The notes under the pieces: generated by a model | The model's input: the letters and a program-made list of their open reading frames with translations, nothing else | What the model was told of the DNA's origin: nothing | Database searches by the model: none | Shown: piece by piece, positions 10,269-21,684 of the stretch | Position numbering within the stretch: the stretch's first letter is position 1 | How the letters are laid out: each line of letters opens with the position of its first letter | Assembly: GCA_027924585.1 (NCBI GenBank) | Contig: BSBM01001138.1 | Location: 11,146,001-11,210,000 of the forward strand | Direction of reading: 5' to 3' | DNA length: 64,000 nucleotides | Source of the DNA: Larix kaempferi | Lineage: Eukaryota > Streptophyta > Pinopsida > Pinales > Pinaceae | Made by a program: the position numbers and the translations under genes

Positions 10269-13172
10269 CTCTAACCTGTCAAAACCAAGGAGCAAAGCAT
10301 CAATCAGTTTAACATGTTGAAGGTAGATAAAAGCAAGAGAGAGATAAGCAAAGAATAGTTGGCACAAAGACAAAACTACTCCCTGTTTAACCAAAACGTC
10401 TTCCTCCAAGCTTGAAGGGCAAGCCTCCCCACCAATTCGCACTTGTCAAAAACGTCCTCTTAACCTGTAAAAAGATATGGCAAATATGCAAGATAGCTAT
10501 AGTAGATCCTCCAGTGCAATGGACAAAAGCATTTACAATCGAAACAACCAACATCCACTCCAATCCAAGCATGTACTCCAAAAGATAGAAATTTTATTCC
10601 AAGAGCCAAGAGCCAAAAATCTCTAGATGATTTTACAATGAGAGGCTCCCTCCTTAAATAGGATGGGGAGAGAGTACAATCCTAACCACTTTTTACATGA
10701 GTGGCTAAGATTAAAAGATCAAAAGATCAAAAGATCTAATCAACGGCTAATAATAGATCATAACAATACATCACATGGATCACCCAATATAATGATGACG
10801 TCCCAACTAAATGGTACAAATGGAGGATGACGTCATCCACTAGAGGGGTAAAAGTACAAAAATCCACCTCATAATGACTAGGACATGACAAAATAAGCAC
10901 ATGGTGGGGCTAGGAGGCATCAATCCTTACTAGCTCATCCCCAAGGCACAATAAAATAATAAAATATGTCCAAGATAATATAAATGATCAAATCTGTCCT
11001 CAAAATCTGTGACAGACAAGCAGTAAAAGACCTCCTGTGATCGATGTGGGCCTACCCACATGGTGAAAACTGGCTGGATGATAGTGGGATCACCCTGGAA
11101 GACCTCTGTGAAGACCAAATGCCAAAACTTTGCCTCAATTGCCCAAATCAAATTCCTCAGTGACCACTTTATCCCATTTTTTAACTGCCTCGGTAACTGT
11201 GAAAGTGCCAAAACTGCCTCCTAGGGCATCTGCGCTGTCCATCTGAGCCCACCAGGCTCTCCAGAAGGAGGGGTAAATGGTAAAAACAAGTGGCTGGACC
11301 ACCCCCTCCTCATACAGCGCCCTAGGTGAATTGGCCTCTTATGGCCCCTGCTGCTCAGGCTGGGAAATCAGCCCCAAATCTGGTCAACAAGTGTAAAACT
11401 GCATCAATCACTGTCAGAAGTGCCCGGAACTGAAAGCTAAGTATCTCATTAGATCCAGAAGACCCAAATCCACTAGGAATGTGTATTCATACACCATGGG
11501 TTGCCCTATGGGCCAGCTGTAGGGTCCACCATATATGGACAATGCATAATCTGCTGATCTGAAGTAATAAATAAATCTGCTGAACTGCATCAATCATCAT
11601 CTGCCTCATATGTCCATCATATGATATCATCATCAAGTATGTGGGACCATCAATCATCATCAATAGGCATCTATACATGGCCCACATCATCACAGATCCC
11701 AATAATATACAACCAAGGATAAATCACATCAGTAAACTAAGACATGCTTCTCTAATCATTCTCACAGCCAAGCTCAAAGTATAACATCCATTCAGTGGCA
11801 TTAATCAAGTTAGCATATTCCTTTGTTATATAAAATTACTTGCACAATAGTTCAAATGACAAACTCACCCATTGGGCATGGTCAAACTGCTAGTGAAGGA
11901 TGAAGTCTAGGAACAAGGTTGGGCCAAGGGGTTGACTTGTCTAACTTAACTCAAAAATACTTTGGACTGGGAGAAGGGGGAAGCTACAAACTCTGTGCTG
12001 GACAAAATAACACGGGGAATGGCTATGCCTCACAAATGGATAAGTTGTTCAGAGAGTGCTTATTCAACTTAGGCATCATGTCTACATCAAGTTGATCCAG
12101 GTTCATTAGGATCATTTAGTTTTATTTCATGGCCTTTTTGGCCTACATAACCCTTCGGATTTCAGGTGCGCTGATAAGCACAATTAGTTGCAGCTTGCAT
12201 CCAGGGCATGTTTTCAAATACATATAAGGTCAGCAATTGTTTAGATATAACTTTTAAGAACCATTGCTTTTTGGACCTTTCTTATACTCTTCGAGGAGTA
12301 TTTTTTTTAGCTGTTCATCGCTCTTGCCCTTTTTAGTTTCCATGGGCGAATTTATAAGTTTTCATAGGTAGAACATGAGCTTTCAGTTTTAGCCAACAAC
12401 ATCTCAAGTGACTAGGGGGAGTTTGAGCCAATGCCAAACATCGGGACAACCGACCAGAATGATTTAGGCCTACAATCCAACTCACCAAAGGCAAGTTTTG
12501 TCACCAACTTAGAGCTGAGACACTGAATATACAGGGATGCGGTCCAAACACAGAGGTAGAAAAATAGGGAAGTCCTCAGTATCAGAAAGTCAAGTGAGAT
12601 AGGTCAAGGTATAATGTCAAATAGAAAAGTCATGTATGGATGGAGTCAAGTGAATATGGAGCCTACACTAGCAGACAACTGGTGTCAGGAAAGACCATAT
12701 CTATGTAAGGTGGAAAACCAGTGGGTTTTGTTAAATGACCTAAATGTGCAAGCAATTGTCCATTTTATGATTTATAGTTCATTTTAAACAGTTTTCCACA
12801 TCAGGAATAATATACCAAGCAGATGCTGTGAACATGACTAAATCAACAAGATAATAATCCACAGTCAATGATAACATATCCATAAATCATACAACATCAT
12901 CATAGTAATAATCATCATACACCATCTGAAAAACTGCTGCAATACATCTCTAAGCACTGAACTGAAACTGCATTGGATAAAGGGTCACATCGGTCATCAA
13001 ATCTGAACTCTCAAGGCTCAGCCTTGACATAAGTCTGAATAATACACTGCTTTGATCATGAGTGATCCAAAATATACAATCATCATAGCCATGCTCTGAA
13101 TAATGGAAGCTCTGGAATGTGCAGATATCTGCTGAACAAGGATAGTAGCCCTGCTACTATAGTGTGATAACA
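10269..13172 (-). repeat. 5' LTR of element A, outer (5') part
   Basis: Reverse complement of 5785 to about 8690. It ends GTGTGATAACA at 13172, the LTR start on the minus strand. Element A's flank follows directly with GTACC; the matching target copy would be left of the window. Confidence 0.92.
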
Positions 13173-13715
13173 GTACCCTTATAAGAGATGGGTCATTCCT
13201 CTATAAGGAAGTGTCATCATGTGGATTGACAAGTGTCGCAAGTGTGTGTACTTGCCGATGGGTTATTAGACCACCATGTGTGGGGTCGGCCCTGAAATAT
13301 ATATTATAATGTGGATGTACCTATCTAGACAAGTCGGCCCCATAAGGTCATTGGGAAAACAGATTAGTATAAATAGAGATCAGGTGATCTCTATTTAGAT
13401 CACTCGGAAAAGTATCTCACTCTCACTCAGAAAGTGGCGCACTAGTGAGGAGGAGGATCATCTGCTACTAGGAGACTATCTCAGTGTATTTTGGTTGTAC
13501 TTTGGTTGAGCCATTGCTCTCTATCTCTAGGGAAGTTGTGGGGTTTTTCACCTTAGGGTTTTCCCCACGGAAACTCTGTGTCTCTTGTCTCTCATGCTTT
13601 TGATTATTGTGATGCTTGTCATGCTTATTGTGATTGTCATGCATTGGTATACTGTATATGTTATTCTCTCAGTAAAGATCCTAGAGTATTGTGAATTAAT
13701 GCTCAAAATTTAACA
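13173..13715 (+). repeat. Copia LTR fragment (5' end cut by element A)
   Basis: Same type as the copia-2 LTRs at 27641 and 37196. It shares the GGTTATTAGACCACC and GGGGTCGGCCC motifs, a TATA box TATAAATAG at 13368-13376, the GGGGTTTTTCACC stretch, and the end TTTAACA at 13715. No TGGTATCAGAGC primer site follows, so it is a 3' or solo LTR. Its 5' start is missing at the junction with element A. Confidence 0.75.
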
Positions 13716-13989
13716 AATACAATGCAGATTCATGGTAGTAATGACCGACTGAACACAATCATGGCTACTGGACACAAGCATAGATCCATGATGAGATGGT
13801 AACACAACCACGACCAATACAAATGTGGATCCATGTAATATGACTCAATACAAACTCCATCGCAACCTGGGTAAAACATAACTCCCCAGGGTCTTCAAGC
13901 CGAACCCGCAATGATACGAATCTATCCATGTGATTACAAATGTTTTGACGCCGAACATGGTAGAAACCACTTGATTACCAGTATAGCCA
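13716..13989. other. Unassigned spacer
   Basis: Lies between the copia LTR end and the family B LTR remnant. It contains several CCATG and ACAACCA-type short motifs but matches nothing else in the window. No ORF of note. Confidence 0.3.
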
Positions 13990-14103
13990 AAATTGGCTAG
14001 ACCCAAATATATGAAACCCAGATACTCTGGAAGTGAACACTGATGTGTTCCAACACTGGCGGCTCAATAAGGTTTCAACTATTGTACAAATCAGTTGATA
14101 ACA
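13990..14103 (-). repeat. Remnant of family B 3' LTR
   Basis: Matches 21570-21684 and, reversed, 43537-43650, ending GTTGATAACA. Similarity stops near 13990, where the LTR is cut off. Confidence 0.8.
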
Positions 14104-14366
14104 TCTGGCTTCAACTGCGGGACGGACACTTGCTTGATCTAGGAGTCAAAGAAGGTGTTCGAGAATCCCAGAATCTCTGGTTTATATATATAACCTGTAA
14201 AAACATCTCAACTTGACAGAAAAACCTTCAGTAGCACATGTGTTATGAAAAACCCAAAATGAAATACCAACTATATCTTATTGTTTGAAAATGAATTCTA
14301 GGAAACCTGAACTGCAGAAGGTAAATTAAATATTTTCCTATTCTAATATAATACAAAAGGAAAATG

Positions 14367-15944
14367 TTAAGTATAATCATAAATCCAATGTAACCATTTA
14401 AGCATGTGATTAATGAAAAAACAAATTTTTACCTTGTCTTTGGTTACCAGCCAAAACAAGGGCATGCTTATCAAAAAGCGCAAACCTGCTTGGATCTTCT
14501 GAAAGGGAGGGCTGGATGGGGAATCATGCGTATGTAATAAATATTTGAAGTGCTCCCCAACATAGTAAGAAATCTTTCTGCAGGCACCCTCTATCCAGAA
14601 CAGGATAGGGTGATGAAATTCAAGATGACAAGGCAATTCTAGTACCTTATCATATTCTTCCAAGAGGCTCTTCCGAAAATAATTTTCCATGAAAGTGCAT
14701 GCCTCGAATTGCCCTAATATACAAGGGGCTTCCGATGGACAAGATATATGCTCATATGAAATAATTTCCTTCTTTTCCTCTATGCTCAACTGTTCAAAAT
14801 CCATACTCCTGCCAAAAATGGGGGAGTTTTCATGAATTTTACCATATTCCTGGCCATATGTATCCTCATGCTCATAAGTGGGATTGTTAACAAAATTTCC
14901 AAGGGGATTTTGTTCATCATTAACTTCTTCAGACATGGCATAGATAGGGTTCTCAAAAAGGGTTCCTTCATCATTTCCAATATCTATGTCATCCATGATG
15001 GACTCATCATCACTTATGTCATCCTTTAAGCTATGCCTATCTTCCTCGACTTCATAATAATCTTCCTCAAACAGATGTGTTTCAAAAATATCACAAGGGA
15101 CCAAAATTTCTGAATATTCACTGACATGTGGAGAACAAATGGGAGTGTCATCACACATACTATTACTTTCATGGACTTCTTTATGAATGTTGATCTCCAT
15201 AATGGTTTCTTCTAAAGATGGGTCAGAAGTACATAAATGTTCATCATCACTGAAGTAGTCTTGAAAAACTTCCCATTCCAAAGTGTCTTTTGTTTTGATG
15301 GCATGAGGAGGGTTTTCAACAATATCCGGTATTTGATAAATCTCTATGATAGGATCATCAGGAATCTGATGGGAAAATGTTATATTTTCTGTAATAGGTT
15401 GATCCGACTGATTCCAACCCTCTTCAGGAATATCATAAGTATCACCTACATAGTTTATGCACTCAGGCTCACTTGATGAAGACTGACCAACAAACCCTTC
15501 AGGAAACCCATGCTCCTGGATATAGTGTGTAAGGTGACAAGTGTTTTCTTCATGGAACTCCTGGCATGTCCTACAGAATGGTGTGTAAGGTTCAACCCTA
15601 GGAATGCCACAGATGTCTCCCACATTATTAATGAATTCAGGCTTGCTTGTTGATGCACTAGGACCACAACCTTCAGGAAAACCGTGTTCTTGAATATAGC
15701 ATGCATGGTAGCAACCAGATTCCTCATGGAAATCTCTGCATGCCCTACAAAAGGGTTTGGTGTACTCAACCATGTTAGCAGCCTCTAGTTGATGAGGAGG
15801 CCTCTTCTCATGGTTAGGAGGTTTCCTTTGCCAAGTAGGTTTAGCAGGGAAATTCCTAGGAGCCGGTTGTGTATGTTGAATTTGGTGAACCTGTATTCTT
15901 TCCATGTTTATGATCTTGTTTTGTAACTCTTTTATTTGGCTCAC
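14367..15944 (-). pseudogene. Family B gag, C-terminal part (525 codons after an amber stop)
   Basis: Same frame as the upstream gag part (15951-16835). The two are separated only by TAG at 15951-15953 and two codons; the first codon here is GTG, so it is a continuation rather than a gene start. A basic, proline-rich stretch comes first (residues 20-55). Two tandem Cys-rich modules follow. One has C66, C69, C78 and C82; the other has C124, C127, C136 and H140. Both are followed by YIQEHGFPEG. They look like zinc-binding modules offset by 58 residues. A long acidic region follows. The end is WLHWIYDYT, as in element A. Presumed nucleic-acid-binding and tail part of Gag. No protease or RT motif. 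Confidence 0.7.
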
Positions 15945-15950
15945 ATGTTT

Positions 15951-16865
15951 CTATTCAACTTTTTCCATTCTCTCATACATGTCCATCATTTTCTTTTCAT
16001 AAGAGTCTTTCATAGGCTCTTTGTCTTTGTGCTCAATGGGTTTTGAAGGAAGCTGAGATCTAGAATATCCCTGGATATTTGACTCTCCGGAAGACTTCAT
16101 GTTTCTGTCAATCTTAATGGCCAAACTTTGAGCCTCAAGCAAGGTAGCTGGTTCCTTATCTCTTATCTGGTATTGGACCCTGCCACTTAACGCTTCTATG
16201 TAGTAATCCAATAAAGAAGCCGCATGAGGCACATAGGTCTCAGGGATGGAATTAGCCAACTCTGTGAATTTAGTGTTAAATTCATCCATAGTTTCATTTT
16301 CCGTCTTCTTCATGCTAGTTAGAGATGCAACTAAATGTCTAGGTTCTTTTTTGCAACCAAACTTGCTGAGGAAAGATGTCTTGAAAGCTGCTATGGTGGC
16401 GAAAGAGTTGTCTGGTATATTGTCGTACCAATTCCCTGCCTTTCCTTCTAAGGATAGGGCAAAAAGAGTCATGTAAACATCCTCATGTTTATCTGCTCCT
16501 TTGACATAAGTGCTACATAGCTTGGTGAAGTTTCGGATATGTTGTTCAGCAGATATGGAGGCATCAGTGCCATTAAAACTTGTGAGTTTATCAACAGCCT
16601 TCTCAGGAATATCGTGAGGTTGACCTGGTATCTGAGTAAAGTTGAGTTGAGCAAAGAACTCACCCATTGTGGAAAGGAAACAATTATTGTTTTCAAAATT
16701 TGTTTGATTTTCTTGAAACAAAGAATGGATGTCTAAAATAGATTCGGATCTAAGATTTTCAAGGATTTTACGAGAAGCAAGCTTGTTCAGTCTCCTCCTA
16801 TAAACCTTTTCAGGCTCAGGGATAAAACTAAGCAAACCTTCAGAGTTTCTTCTAGTTGAATACCT
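15951..16865 (-). pseudogene. Family B gag, N-terminal part (Retrotrans_gag domain)
   Basis: Open frame from about 16865 to TAG at 15951-15953. It starts RRNSEGLLSFIPEPEK and RRLNK, colinear with the family C gag at 61629, but where C has its ATG this copy has TCA (16866-16868), so the start codon is lost. The Retrotrans_gag-like core has FNGTDASISAEQHIRNF, HEDVYMTLFALSLEGKAGNW and FLSKFG, followed by MDEFNTKFTELAN and LLEAQSLAIKIDRNM. The C-terminal end is a charged helix, likely coiled coil. In family terms this is the capsid-like part of Gag. Ordinary decay explains both lesions; stop readthrough is possible but unsupported. Confidence 0.75.
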
Positions 16866-17052
16866 TGATGTGTTAACTGACAGTGGAGTCGCCAGGTGAA
16901 TCCAAGTCTAATTTCAGAGAGTGATTAAACTAAAAATCTACCAAAGTAAAACTAAAAAAAGGTGAAGTGGAGTCGCTAGATAGATATGAAAATCTATCAA
17001 AAGGTAAAACAAACTAGAAAAAACTAAGGTCGTCCAGGAACAAAAAGATTTG

Positions 17053-17070
17053 TCCCCGGCAGCGGCGCCA
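17053..17070 (-). other. Primer-binding site of element B
   Basis: Minus strand reads TGGCGCCGCTGCCGGGGA, the element A tRNA-Asp site with one substitution. It lies 4 bp from the LTR end at 17075. Confidence 0.85.
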
Positions 17071-17074
17071 AAGA

Positions 17075-20000
17075 TGTTGTCCGCCAATATGCACACCAGC
17101 AGCGGAAATCTTTCGAAAGCTGTCTCTTCACTACAAGTGAGAGAGGTGTGGCCTCGGGGGCAAGCAATGAGCCAAGTACTGTCACCTAAATCCCAGCTCC
17201 TCCGTTTAGTCAAAACTCCTAACAAAGCCAAGGGGGGTAGTCCCTAAAAGAGAGTTTCACTAAGGCTCTAGTGTTTATAGTGTTTTTAGGTGTTGTGATG
17301 CGGATGGGTGTTGTTTAGGAGTTTTTTGAAATGAGAGACAATATAAAATTAAAATATAAAACAAGATAGCGCAATCCACGTTGCAAATACAAAATGAAAG
17401 ATACACTTGGGCAATAAATAAATCACTTTTCACGTAAATATGAGCAAATACTCCAATGTTGATACTTAAGAAAGCAAAATATAAGATGAAGGACCAGTGC
17501 CTTATGGAGTCAAAAATTAAATGTGAATGTGAAAACCTGATACAAATGCTTGAATTGGAAAGTTTGTGAGAACGTTGTGCAGCTTATCTTGGTAAATTTA
17601 AAATTTTAATTGTCTTGATTATTAGGGCTAAAACCAAGGATGTTCAAAGAGTGTCTGGAAAGTAATTTTAAGCAGCTCCTTTAAGAGACATGACGGACCT
17701 GTCTGGAATCACAGCGAGGCGTGCAATGCTAACCAGCCACCGTGTCGCAGATTAGGCACTCCGGTGCCTCCCCTGAGAACTAATTAAAATACTTTATGAC
17801 AACGCCGGTTCGTTGGTTATGGGGGTGAAAGTTTTAATTAGATTTTTACTTGTAAATTAACAAGTCTTCCACCTTTCTGAGTACTAGCCCAACCGTTTCC
17901 GGTTGGCAGAGCATACGGGTGTAGGACAGAAACTAAGGTAAATTAATTAAAGGGGTGTATGAGTGGAAAATTTTATTTATTAGAGAACCTTGTTCAACTC
18001 TCCGACAGAGAGCGCTCTTGACTTGATCTTATGACCACAGTTCAAGAGACTTGCTAAGCTTTAAAATGCCTAATGCAGGGAAAATGCAAAACTAAAATGC
18101 CCTCCAATAGAGGGTGCTCTTGACTCGGATTTGGCCAAGTTCAAGAGTCTTTGGTTTATTTTAAAGAAGCAGATAGTAGTTGTGTTGTAAAAGCAATAAA
18201 TCAATTTTAAAAGATAAAACCACGGAATAATCTTGAAAGATATGAAGTAATGCTTAACAAAAACTACTTTGCCAAATAAAATGAAACTAAACTCAAACTA
18301 GTGTTCTACCACACAAGATTTAATCTAATAGGTGGGATTGATCTCCGAACAAGATCAACCACTAGAAGCCACCAATCCTGGAAACCTTCCAGCTAGCTAG
18401 ATGTCCACAAGAAGTTGACGGGGGAGCGAGAAGCTACCACAAAACTATGTGGCCTTTGGGATACAATCCCAAAGTTAGCTATTCTCTGGTCAAGGATTGG
18501 AAGAGAAACAATGTAATGATAAACAAAAGTAAATCTAAACTACCCAAGAGTCTCTTTCAGGTCAAAGACCCTACTCGGGAGAGCATGGGGGTAAGTAAAT
18601 ATGGAAGATAAGCAAAATGACTTATTTGAAGTAAAATTAAACTAAGAGCACATGAAAAGATCTAACTAAACCAATCCACAAAACCCAACACTCTTCCCCA
18701 AATGTGGAAGAAGACCAAAAAGTGGAGGCCTCCTCCACTTGAAACTTTTATTTTGACGGTTACAAATGCCTTGGGTTTAAAACCTCGCAAGGTCTTTTGA
18801 GAAATGAAGTAACTAGGAAAACAAAGCTAGCTTTTATAAGCTTATTACAAAGGATAACAAGATTTGTATATTCAATTGCTCCTTATGGCGTTTATGTGGT
18901 TTTTACTTTGATTTCTTTGCTTCAAGATCTATCAAATATCTCTTTCTCAAATGACCTACACAAGCTCAAAACATCTCAACAAGGCACCCATTAACCATTA
19001 GCTCAAAAACCAAAGATGAATCTTGAAACTATTTTGAACTTAGAATCCTAGCAAGAACTTGAAACTAAAACTTATGATATTTCTACTTCGAAAAATGTGC
19101 ACAAGTGCAAACGGACCAGCAAACAATGAAAGCTTAAAAGATGCTAGAAGTGAGATCTAAAGTATATAAAAAAATGAAATATTTTTCGTATGCAAATTTT
19201 TATCTTTCAAGTGATAGATCTAATAAATGCAAGAGATAAAACTAGATGCAAGATCCTAAAAGAATGCCTAAGTGTCTATCTTTTCAAGTGTGTGAGACTA
19301 TTAGCAAAATACAAGAGATGAATATAGCTACTAACTAGCTCCTAATCACTAACCAAACTAATGTTTTTTGTTTGTTTTGTAATGCTTTTAGGGAACTATA
19401 GAGGATGGACGAGAAGGGGTGAAGGAGAGCAAAACGAAATCACAAGGAGAGAAGGGCGAATGGAGAAGGAGGAGGATAAAAACGAGTGGGAGGAATAGAT
19501 CTAGGGCAAAAGAGGAAGTAGGAGAGGAGAAGCTAAAGCGAATGGGGAGAGAAGGTAAAAACTAGGGTAAGAGAGAAAGGACTAGCAAATTCAAGGGGAA
19601 AGATTCAAGGAGAAAAAAGAGAAGGCTTTGAAGAGGGAGCCTTTTAGGACCAAGGTAACCAGTTTGAAAGTTTGAAAAAGATGGATGGATTCTTTATGAA
19701 ACCTCTCAAGCTCAATTCTTGAAGCACGAAACGATCTTTTGAACAACCCTGAAATGCACAAAGGTTAGCAAAATAATGGCAAAGGGGAAGAAGAAGCAAC
19801 CAAGCTCAAGGTCCCACTTTGCACTTAGGAGATCTGCAAAACTAAACCACTTCAACAATGATTTGATCAAGTATAGTATGATTAGCCAAAAAAGGGCAAG
19901 AAGAGCATGAGTATAACCGATTACTTTTTGCTACTTCTAGATCTCAATTAACCAAGCATAAATGAATAAATTGAAACCAAATATTCATTCCATGGACATA

Positions 20001-21684
20001 AAAATGACTTCTAAGCTAGAATGATCAAACAATTATATATGAAATAGCATTAATAAAACAATATCACCTCATTGAAGCTTTAACAATTTCTCATGGACCA
20101 ATGTGCACATCAATATGACCTCCAAAGTCGAATTTATTCCCAATAGCAAGAAGCTAGAACACGATTACAAATTGGCAGAGTAAGTTTGCCCAAAATATCC
20201 ATGAGATAATAACCCAAATGGGCCTCTCTTTATAGTAAAACATGAAGCTAAAACCCTAGGTCGAATTGGCATATTGAGAGCCAAAACAATAGACATCTAG
20301 TTCGAATTCCAATGAACACCAAGCTTTGGAGATGACAACTCGCACTAGTTGGTTGGTATGAGTGAAGAGGTGGCAAACTCGAGTGGTAGAAGGCATGGGA
20401 AGTATCACCCAACGAATAAGCGAGCTACAACAAGGAAGGGCGTGAGCTAAGGTGAGGAATGACGTGAGGAGTGGTAGGTTGCGAGCTAGTTCAAAGGATG
20501 GCAAGTGGCATAGGTAGGTACTAACTCGCATGGATGAGAGCCAAGCTAAACCACTAACCAATGAGCACACTCCAACAAGGCTAGAACTCGACTTTGATAA
20601 AGATTGACGTGAGCATGGTGAGGATTACGAGTAGGTTGTGGTGGATACACGTGGTAGCAAGTAGGTGTAGGCTCGAATCACAAAGGGAGCCAAGCTTGGT
20701 AGGTGTGGTGAGTCATGAGGGCGCCCACCTTATCATTAATACAAAACCACCAACCCATCTATCAACTGACACTTCATCAAATCGATTTTTTGCATGGAGA
20801 GGGCGAATTAGCTTGAGTGGATAATATTCTGGTGACTGGATGGTTGACTGGGAAGGCTTGGAGTTGATTGGAATCTTCCTAAATGCTAATTGCCATGTCA
20901 TTTAGCCTTTTATTTTAATCAAATTGATTAATTTTGGAGAGATTTGGATTATCTCCAAAATATTCAATTTTATTATTTTAATTAATAATTTCTCTGTAAA
21001 TGACTTTTCAGAGAAAATATTAATTATAAGGCTGAATTGACATCCGAAAGTTGGGTTTAGCTGCTCCATGGGTCATGTGTGATTTTTGGCTTATGAAATG
21101 AGCCATCAAACATTAAAATCGGACCCCGGATGACTGACATATTACAGACTCAAATTTCTCTATTTAAACTATAGAGAAATTTAATTAAAATTTAAAAAAT
21201 TAAAAAATAAAAAACCCCAATTCCGACGCGTCTGGTAAAATTTTTTCGAAATTTTTTCTGGGGGTCCTAGAGACTTAGGACATGACCAAAACCTATTCTA
21301 ATAGTGTCTAGTAGGTTTATACATTATAGTTGGACCCTAATAACCCCTCATGGCCAAATTTCCAAAATCGGGCATTCCAGCTTTGGAGGAAGCGGGAGAA
21401 AAACCAAGAGATTATATTTCGCCTGAAGCAAAGTATAATCTGACGGTGAAAAAACTCCCTGGAATACCTTAGTTGTTTAATCTAGTCATGGGGAACCGAG
21501 CCACTTAGACCCTACTAGCACACTTTGATACAAACCCCCATGGGGCCATGGTCATGTCGACTCAAAAACAAAACTGGCTAGACCCAAATATATGAAACCC
21601 AGATACTCTGGAAGTGAACATTGATGTGTTCCAACACTGGCGGCTCAATAAGGTTTCAACTATTGTACAAATCAGTTCATAACA
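17075..21684 (-). repeat. 5' LTR of element B (4610 bp)
   Basis: Reverse complement matches 43537-48020 over its length, with indels. It runs from TGTTGTCCGCC (inner end) to TTCATAACA at 21684. On the minus strand a TATA-like ACTATAAAGAG lies near 20235 and GGAATAAA near 20143, giving the same compact pair as in the other long LTRs. A purine-rich stretch on the plus strand covers about 19400-19650. ORFs inside are short and unsupported. Confidence 0.88.

Larger units (their letters stand above)
1..13172 (-). mobile_element. LARD-like gypsy LTR retrotransposon, family A (3' end off window, disrupted by solo LTR)
   Basis: Minus-strand element. Its 5' LTR is split into 4208-5784 and 10269-13172 by a later insertion. 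The PBS is at 4186-4203, a gag-like ORF at 2205-3968, and the first 1624 bp of the 3' LTR at 1-1624; the rest of that LTR lies outside the window. The interior (1625-4207) is only about 2.6 kb and shows no protease, reverse transcriptase, RNase H or integrase. Long LTRs with a short, pol-less interior are what is known as a LARD, here one that still encodes a gag-like protein. The two LTR segments that can be compared (1-1624 and 11549-13172) have equal length and about 30 mismatches by eye, so insertion is fairly recent. Mobility would need proteins from a relative. The target duplication cannot be checked because one end is missing. Confidence 0.85.
13990..21684 (-). mobile_element. Long-LTR gypsy-type element, family B (3' LTR mostly lost)
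   Basis: Minus-strand element: 5' LTR 17075-21684 (4610 bp), PBS 17053-17070, broken gag gene 16865 to 14367, and about 114 bp of the 3' LTR at 13990-14103. The 2.97-kb interior carries gag but no pol. The architecture is the same as element A but the sequence is distinct. The gag has lost its start codon and holds an in-frame amber stop, so this copy is dead. Confidence 0.8.

Noticed and set aside
5785-13172. Complete element with two LTRs in inverted orientation
   Set aside because: LTRs of one element must be direct repeats. AGTCC flanks and the split LTR show a solo LTR inside another LTR.
14832-15476. Plus-strand ORFs opposite family B gag
   Set aside because: Shadows of the minus-strand gag frame, with no domain.
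20256-20824. Short ORFs on both strands
   Set aside because: Inside the family B LTR; not kept open in the solo copy and unlike any known protein.
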